From assembly GCA_018380115.1 (NCBI GenBank), contig JAGZUF010000001.1, positions 1-64,000 on the forward strand: 64,000 nucleotides of DNA, read 5' to 3'. The translations under genes were made by a program, and so were the position numbers. The notes under the pieces are model-generated. The model had not been told where the DNA came from. It made no database searches and saw only the letters and a program-made list of their open reading frames with translations. Source of the stretch: Oscillospiraceae bacterium (GTDB lineage Bacteria > Bacillota > Clostridia > Oscillospirales > Ruminococcaceae). Of the stretch, positions 60,270 to 64,000 are shown piece after piece. Within the stretch, counting starts at the first letter, position 1; the number at the start of each line of letters is the position of its first letter.

Positions 60270-61850
60270 TCACACGCCGGTTTTGGGGTTCTGCTTCTGC
60301 GCGGGGGCGGGCGTGCTGTCTGTCTGGCCTGCCACTACCTTTTCATCGGTGTAGGTTTTTCCGCCGAACACGGCGCTGGCCGTATACACCGTGTCATTGC
60401 CGCGCTTTGCACTGTCAACTGCCGCCTTCACCTCAACGGTGTGCGATGCGTTCTTTACACAGGTAAAAACGGCCGCGGCGCTGGAATGGTCCGCCGCCCA
60501 GCTCCATGCCGGGGCGCCCCAACTGTGCAGGCATGCCTCCGCAGCGCCCGTCAGGGGCCGGCCGTCCGCAGAAACCAGATATGATTTTCCATCTTCTGTC
60601 TCCACACTTGCGCCCAGCACGCTGACGCCCTCGCCAAAGGTGATGCCGGTGCTCTTGTCCTTCATCACTCCTTCAAACGGCCTGCCGCCCTTTGTGCTCA
60701 CCGCGGTGACATCGGCGCCCAGATGGATGCCGCCGTCCCTGTGGTTGCGGATGACAGCTTTATTCTCTGCAGGCTCTGCATCCGATGTGGCTGTGACGCT
60801 TGTCTGCGCGCCGGTTGCGCAAAAGGCGCCGTCACGGGCCAAAATGGCGCTGTTCTGCGCAGAGTGCGCCTTCACCGTGCCGCTCGTAACCTGCACGCCA
60901 TCCCAGCCAAGCAGGGCCACATCGGTGGAAGAGGTATTCACACGGCCGCCCTCAATCAAAATTCTGCCATCAGCGCTAATGCCCGTACCGTCATCCGTCT
61001 TGATATCGGTTTTGTTGCCGCGGATGGTGATGTCGCCGTAGCTGTACAGGCTGTAGCCCTCCAGGCCGGCCGATTTGTTTGCCTTGGTGGTAAGCACGGT
61101 GTCCTCCACCAGAATGCCGCCTGTGCCGCAGTATACCCCCTGCATTTCACCTGCAGCGGTGTCAATGTCCACCGTGCTGTTCTTCAGCGTGACAGAGGAG
61201 GGAATGTCTGCATCTGAATCACTGTCGTAGATTTCCGCGAACAAGCCGCACCCCTGCGCCCGGATGGTGGCATTGACGGAATCCAGTGCGATATTGCCGT
61301 GAAGAGAACAAATTCCGTGCCAAACAGAATCTATCTCGGCCACAAGCCCGCCGCTGAGCACAATATCTCCCTGTGCACAAACAGCCGGCATCATATCTCC
61401 CCCACCCGACTGTTCGGTGACAGCTTTCAAGCTGCCCGGGCCGGAGACATTCAGCGCCCCGTCAGCACAGTAAATGGCATTCGCGTTCTGTGCACTCAGC
61501 GCAAACGACGCGCCCTGCTGCATCTGCACATTCAGTGCAGACACACCGAATGCGAACATGGCGGAGTCTGGCCCGTCAGATGTAACAGAGTTTTGCCCTT
61601 TTACAATTACCGTAAATGCGCCGGATGTTTCAATTTTCACATAACCGTTCACAGCCACATTTTCCAGCGTCAGTGTGCCTGCCGCACTGTCCAGCGTGGC
61701 GGTGCCCCCGCCGATGCTGTTTGCGCCCTCGTTCAGAGACGTGCCGCCAACTGTGACCGTAGTGCCACCCGCCGCAAAGGCCGCCGCGGGCAAAAGCGTC
61801 ACAGCCATCAGGGCCGCCAGCAGAACGCAGAGCCATCTTTTTCTGTTCAA
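60270..61850 (-). CDS. Secreted protein with beta-helix-like carbohydrate-binding repeats, ending at a sortase-like motif
   Basis: A 526-residue exported protein: signal peptide RKRWLCVLLAALMAVTLLPA ending at AFAA, then a long stretch of short beta-strand repeats (GALNVSGPGSLKA, GDIVLSGGLVAEI, GNIALDSVNATIRAQG, GGILVEDTVLTTK, GDITIRGNKTDIK, GRILIEGGRVNTS) like right-handed beta-helix or carbohydrate-binding surface proteins. A later CLHSWGAPAWSWAADHSSA module (Cys/Trp) resembles Listeria-Bacteroides-type tails. It stops at QNPKTGV, a sortase-like motif without the membrane helix and charged tail. The TTG at 61850 is the likely start, because AGGAGG directly abuts the ATG at 61859. Confidence 0.85.
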   Translation of the reverse strand: MNRKRWLCVLLAALMAVTLLPAAAFAAGGTTVTVGGTSLNEGANSIGGGTATLDSAAGTLTLENVAVNGYVKIETSGAFTVIVKGQNSVTSDGPDSAMFAFGVSALNVQMQQGASFALSAQNANAIYCADGALNVSGPGSLKAVTEQSGGGDMMPAVCAQGDIVLSGGLVAEIDSVWHGICSLHGNIALDSVNATIRAQGCGLFAEIYDSDSDADIPSSVTLKNSTVDIDTAAGEMQGVYCGTGGILVEDTVLTTKANKSAGLEGYSLYSYGDITIRGNKTDIKTDDGTGISADGRILIEGGRVNTSSTDVALLGWDGVQVTSGTVKAHSAQNSAILARDGAFCATGAQTSVTATSDAEPAENKAVIRNHRDGGIHLGADVTAVSTKGGRPFEGVMKDKSTGITFGEGVSVLGASVETEDGKSYLVSADGRPLTGAAEACLHSWGAPAWSWAADHSSAAAVFTCVKNASHTVEVKAAVDSAKRGNDTVYTASAVFGGKTYTDEKVVAGQTDSTPAPAQKQNPKTGV

Positions 61851-61859
61851 CTTTATCAT

Positions 61860-62315
61860 CCTCCTGCTTTTTTGAATGCAGGCCCTCAAACCTGTTCTCC
61901 GGCACGCCGGAGAACAAGAAAGGGGCCCCTTTCTTTGCGCCGCATACAGCGGCATCCAATATAGCTTTATATTACCCTATTTGAAATGAAAAAGCAAACC
62001 TTTTTTCGGGAAGGCAGCACGCTCTGCCGAAACAGCGCCGCGCCTCATTTTGGAAAAACTGCACCTTATCTGGATAGAACCTGTGCAGTGCGGGTGCCGG
62101 TACACGCAAAAGCCGCTGCCCCCAAAAGGCGTGCTGACATAAGAAAACACTGCCTTTGAAATAGGAATTGAGGCGCACAGCATCGGTCAAAGCGCCTTGA
62201 CAGCCAAAAAGGGTGCCTGCGGCACTTTTCCCTGCTTTGCAGCCCCAATTTCAGCTTCAGAGGTGAAAAGCAGTTTCGGCCCGGCAACTTTGCGTGAACA
62301 GCAGCGTGAAAAAAA
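61860..62315. other. Non-coding spacer with inverted-repeat segments
   Basis: The promoter of the secreted-protein gene should lie near 61960-61990 on the minus strand (AT-rich, TATAATATAAAG-like patch). From 62129 to 62153 the sequence is the inverse of 62381-62405 (CAGTGTTTTCTTAYGTCARCG). No gene recognised. Confidence 0.5.
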
Positions 62316-62347
62316 CGGCAATCCTGACGGATTGCCGGGCTTTTTTG
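62313..62347. terminator. Bidirectional terminator
   Basis: CGGCAATCC-TGAC-GGATTGCCG with A7 before and GGCTTTTTT after. On the minus strand it would end transcripts from the GGGtGRT operon. Confidence 0.8.
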
Positions 62348-62407
62348 AATGCGTTAAGCGCCAAAATTGTCAGCCCAAAACCAGTGTTTTCTTACGTCAA
62401 CGCACCC

Positions 62408-62649
62408 AATGTCAAAGCGGCCCGCATGCCCGCTTGGATGGATTTTGCACAAAACAAGCGCCGGTGCGCGCAAAAGCCGCCGCGCCCGAAGACACGGCGG
62501 CTTTTCTTTGCTTTTTCAGTTGTGCGGAATTTGATGGCATTTGGCGCGCTGCAATGCGCGCCAAATGTCAAAGCGGCCCGCACGCCTGTTTGGATGGATT
62601 TTGCGCAAAACAGGCGCCGCCGCGTATTTCGGTGCGCGCAAAAGCCGCC
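62408..62649. repeat. Direct repeat pair with hairpin terminators
   Basis: Two copies (62408-62481 and 62564-62649) of AATGTCAAAGCGGCCCGCAY, TTGGATGGATTTTGCRCAAA and GGTGCGCGCAAAAGCCGCC, about 90 percent alike; the second has a 12-base insertion. Between them lie a terminator-like AAAAGCCGCCG/CGGCGGCTTTT stem with T-tract (62471-62510) and a perfect TTTGGCGCGC/GCGCGCCAAA hairpin (62539-62564). Confidence 0.8.
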
Positions 62650-62652
62650 AAA

Positions 62653-63645
62653 TCAGGCCTGGCTGGCAGCTACGGCGCAGGCCACTGTCATGCCTACCAT
62701 GGGGTTGTTGCCCGCGCCGATAAGGCCCATCATCTCCACGTGCGCAGGCACAGAGGACGAACCCGCGAACTGGGCGTCGCCGTGCATGCGGCCCATGGAG
62801 TCCGTCAGGCCGTAGGAAGCGGGGCCCGCGGCCACATTGTCCGGGTGCAGGGTGCGGCCGGTGCCGCCGCCGCTGGCCACGGAGAAGTATTTTTTGCCGT
62901 TTTCCATAGCCCACTTTTTATAGGTGCCGGCCACCAGATGCTGGAAGCGGGTGGGGTTGGTGGAGTTGCCGGTGATGGAGACCTCCACAGCCTCCTTCTT
63001 CATGATGGCAACGCCCTCCAGCACATCGTTGGCGCCATAGCACTTCACGGCGGCGCGCTCGCCGTCCGAGAAGGCCTTCTCACGCACGACGGTCAGCTCG
63101 CCGGTTTTGAAGTCGTAGTCTGTCTCCACATAGGTGAAGCCGTTGATGCGGCTGATGATATAGGCGGCATCCTTGCCAAGGCCGTTCAGGATGACGCGCA
63201 GGGGCTTTTTGCGGGCCTTGTTGGCGGTGCGGGCAATGCCGATAGCGCCCTCGGCGGCGGCGAAGGATTCATGCCCGGCCAGGAAGGCGAAGCACTCGGT
63301 CTCGTCGCGCAGAAGCATGGCGCCCAGGTTGCCGTGGCCCAGGCCCACCTTGCGCTGCTCGGCCACAGAGCCGGGCACGGTAAAGGCCTCCAGCCCCTCG
63401 CCGATGGCGGCGGCGCAGTCGGCGGCGCTTTTCAGGCCGCGCTTCACGGCAATGGCGGTGCCGAGGGTATAGGCCCACACGGCGTTGTCGAAGCAGATGG
63501 GCTGCACGCCCTTCACGATGGCTTCCACATCGATGCCCTTTTCCAGCAGCATGGCGCGGCAGGCGTCGAGAGATTCGAGGCCGTTGGCCGCCAGACACTC
63601 ATTGATTTTGGGCATGCGGCGTTCTTGACTTTCAAATGTAGCCAT
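62653..63645 (-). CDS. GGGtGRT family protein
   Basis: A 330-residue protein of the family named after its motif, here YFSVASGGGTGRTLHPDNVA at about residues 262-281. Other parts are LESLDACRAMLLEKGIDVEA, NAVWAYTLGTAIAVKRGLKS, GHGNLGAMLLRDETECFAFL and the C-terminal GAGNNPMVGMTVACAVA. The function is not established; members occur in anaerobes next to an iron-sulfur scaffold-like gene, as seen here 14 bases upstream, so a link to Fe-S or metal biology is suggested. GGAGGACG precedes the ATG. Last gene of its operon. Confidence 0.9.
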   Translation of the reverse strand: MATFESQERRMPKINECLAANGLESLDACRAMLLEKGIDVEAIVKGVQPICFDNAVWAYTLGTAIAVKRGLKSAADCAAAIGEGLEAFTVPGSVAEQRKVGLGHGNLGAMLLRDETECFAFLAGHESFAAAEGAIGIARTANKARKKPLRVILNGLGKDAAYIISRINGFTYVETDYDFKTGELTVVREKAFSDGERAAVKCYGANDVLEGVAIMKKEAVEVSITGNSTNPTRFQHLVAGTYKKWAMENGKKYFSVASGGGTGRTLHPDNVAAGPASYGLTDSMGRMHGDAQFAGSSSVPAHVEMMGLIGAGNNPMVGMTVACAVAASQA

Positions 63646-63659
63646 GATTTCGTCCTCCT

Positions 63660-64000
63660 TTACTCTTCACGCGGGTCGATGTATTTGGGCGCGTCCGCAA
63701 AGCGGCCGTAGGTGCCCACGTTTTTCTCATAGGCGGTCTTCGGGTCTACCCCGTGGCGGATGTCCTCCATCATTTTGCCAAGGCGCACGAACTGATAGCC
63801 GATGGCCTCGTTGTTCTCGTCCAGCGCCACCTTGGTGATGTAGCCCTCCGTCAGCTCAAGGTAGCGCACGCCCTTGGCCTTTGTGGAGAAGATGGTGCCC
63901 GTCATGCTGCGCAGGCCCTTGCCCAGGTCTTCCAGCGAGGCGCCCACAGGCAGGCCGTCCTCGGAAAAGGCCGTCTGGCTGCGGCCGTACACGATTTGCA
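63660..64000 (-). CDS. NifU-like iron-sulfur scaffold protein, 5' part outside the window
   Basis: The C-terminal 113 codons of a protein whose start lies beyond the window. Readable parts are SQTAFSEDGLPVGASLEDLG, GLRSMTGTIFSTKAKGVRYL, YITKVALDENNEAIGYQFVR and KYIDPREE at the end. The partner of the GGGtGRT family is usually annotated as an iron-sulfur cluster assembly scaffold (NifU/IscU-like), and this fragment fits that pairing; the Cys ligands would be in the missing part and cannot be checked. Cotranscribed with the GGGtGRT gene. Confidence 0.7.
   Translation of the reverse strand, partial: QIVYGRSQTAFSEDGLPVGASLEDLGKGLRSMTGTIFSTKAKGVRYLELTEGYITKVALDENNEAIGYQFVRLGKMMEDIRHGVDPKTAYEKNVGTYGRFADAPKYIDPREE

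Overview
The window looks like a chromosomal segment of a high-GC gut Firmicute of the class Clostridia, most like the Oscillospiraceae/Ruminococcaceae (Faecalibacterium, Gemmiger, Subdoligranulum-type genomes). The reasons are strong AGGAGG ribosome-binding sites, consensus TTGACA/TATAAT promoters, lipoprotein substrate-binding proteins with Ala/Ser-rich linkers after the lipobox, a GH112 phosphorylase, an arginine deiminase operon and many small LacI/AraC-controlled sugar loci. The genus is inference; no rRNA or tRNA gene is visible.

Region 1 (1-10.2 kb) is a host-glycan locus. A truncated GH112 galacto-N-biose/lacto-N-biose phosphorylase and its ABC importer lie on the minus strand. Two tandem AraC regulators, galE, a sugar nucleotidyltransferase and an N-acetylhexosamine 1-kinase lie on the plus strand. 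Together they import the disaccharide, cleave it by phosphorolysis and route galactose-1-P and HexNAc-1-P into metabolism. Region 2 (10.2-13.4 kb) holds a membrane-anchored protein of unknown function, two copies of a 240-bp interspersed repeat and an AEC-family transporter.

Region 3 (13.4-23.3 kb) is a complete Lsr autoinducer-2 system: lsrACDBF on the minus strand, divergent lsrR-lsrK, then a cupin and an AllA-like protein where LsrG would be expected. Two divergent consensus promoters are readable. Region 4 (23.3-27.5 kb) holds a GC-rich tandem repeat, a candidate structured RNA, a class D beta-lactamase, a 47-bp tandem array, an asparaginase, an aminoglycoside-nucleotidyltransferase-like gene and a third interspersed repeat. 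Region 5 (27.5-33.3 kb) is a LacI regulon (MmgE/PrpD enzyme, MFS carrier, sodium:solute symporter, LacI regulator) marked by three identical perfect operators.

Region 6 (33.3-41.6 kb) contains a C39-type peptidase, a TetR regulator sharing a 21-bp operator with a small membrane protein, a cysteine hydrolase, alanine racemase, the rplM-rpsI operon, a 67-bp tandem array, a CPBP protease and a decayed IS30-family element. Region 7 (41.6-48.7 kb) is the arginine deiminase operon arcA-arcB-arcC-yfcC, divergent from argS. Region 8 (48.8-58.5 kb) begins with an AraC protein carrying two DNA-binding domains. It continues with a LacI-controlled D-allose/D-allulose operon (GATase1-like protein, alsB, alsA, alsC, alsE, alsK, rpiB/alsI) with operators flanking its promoters.

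Region 9 (58.5-64 kb) has the fourth interspersed repeat, an alpha/beta hydrolase, a secreted carbohydrate-binding-like protein ending abruptly at a sortase-like motif, a repeat-rich spacer, and a GGGtGRT-family gene next to a truncated NifU-like gene.
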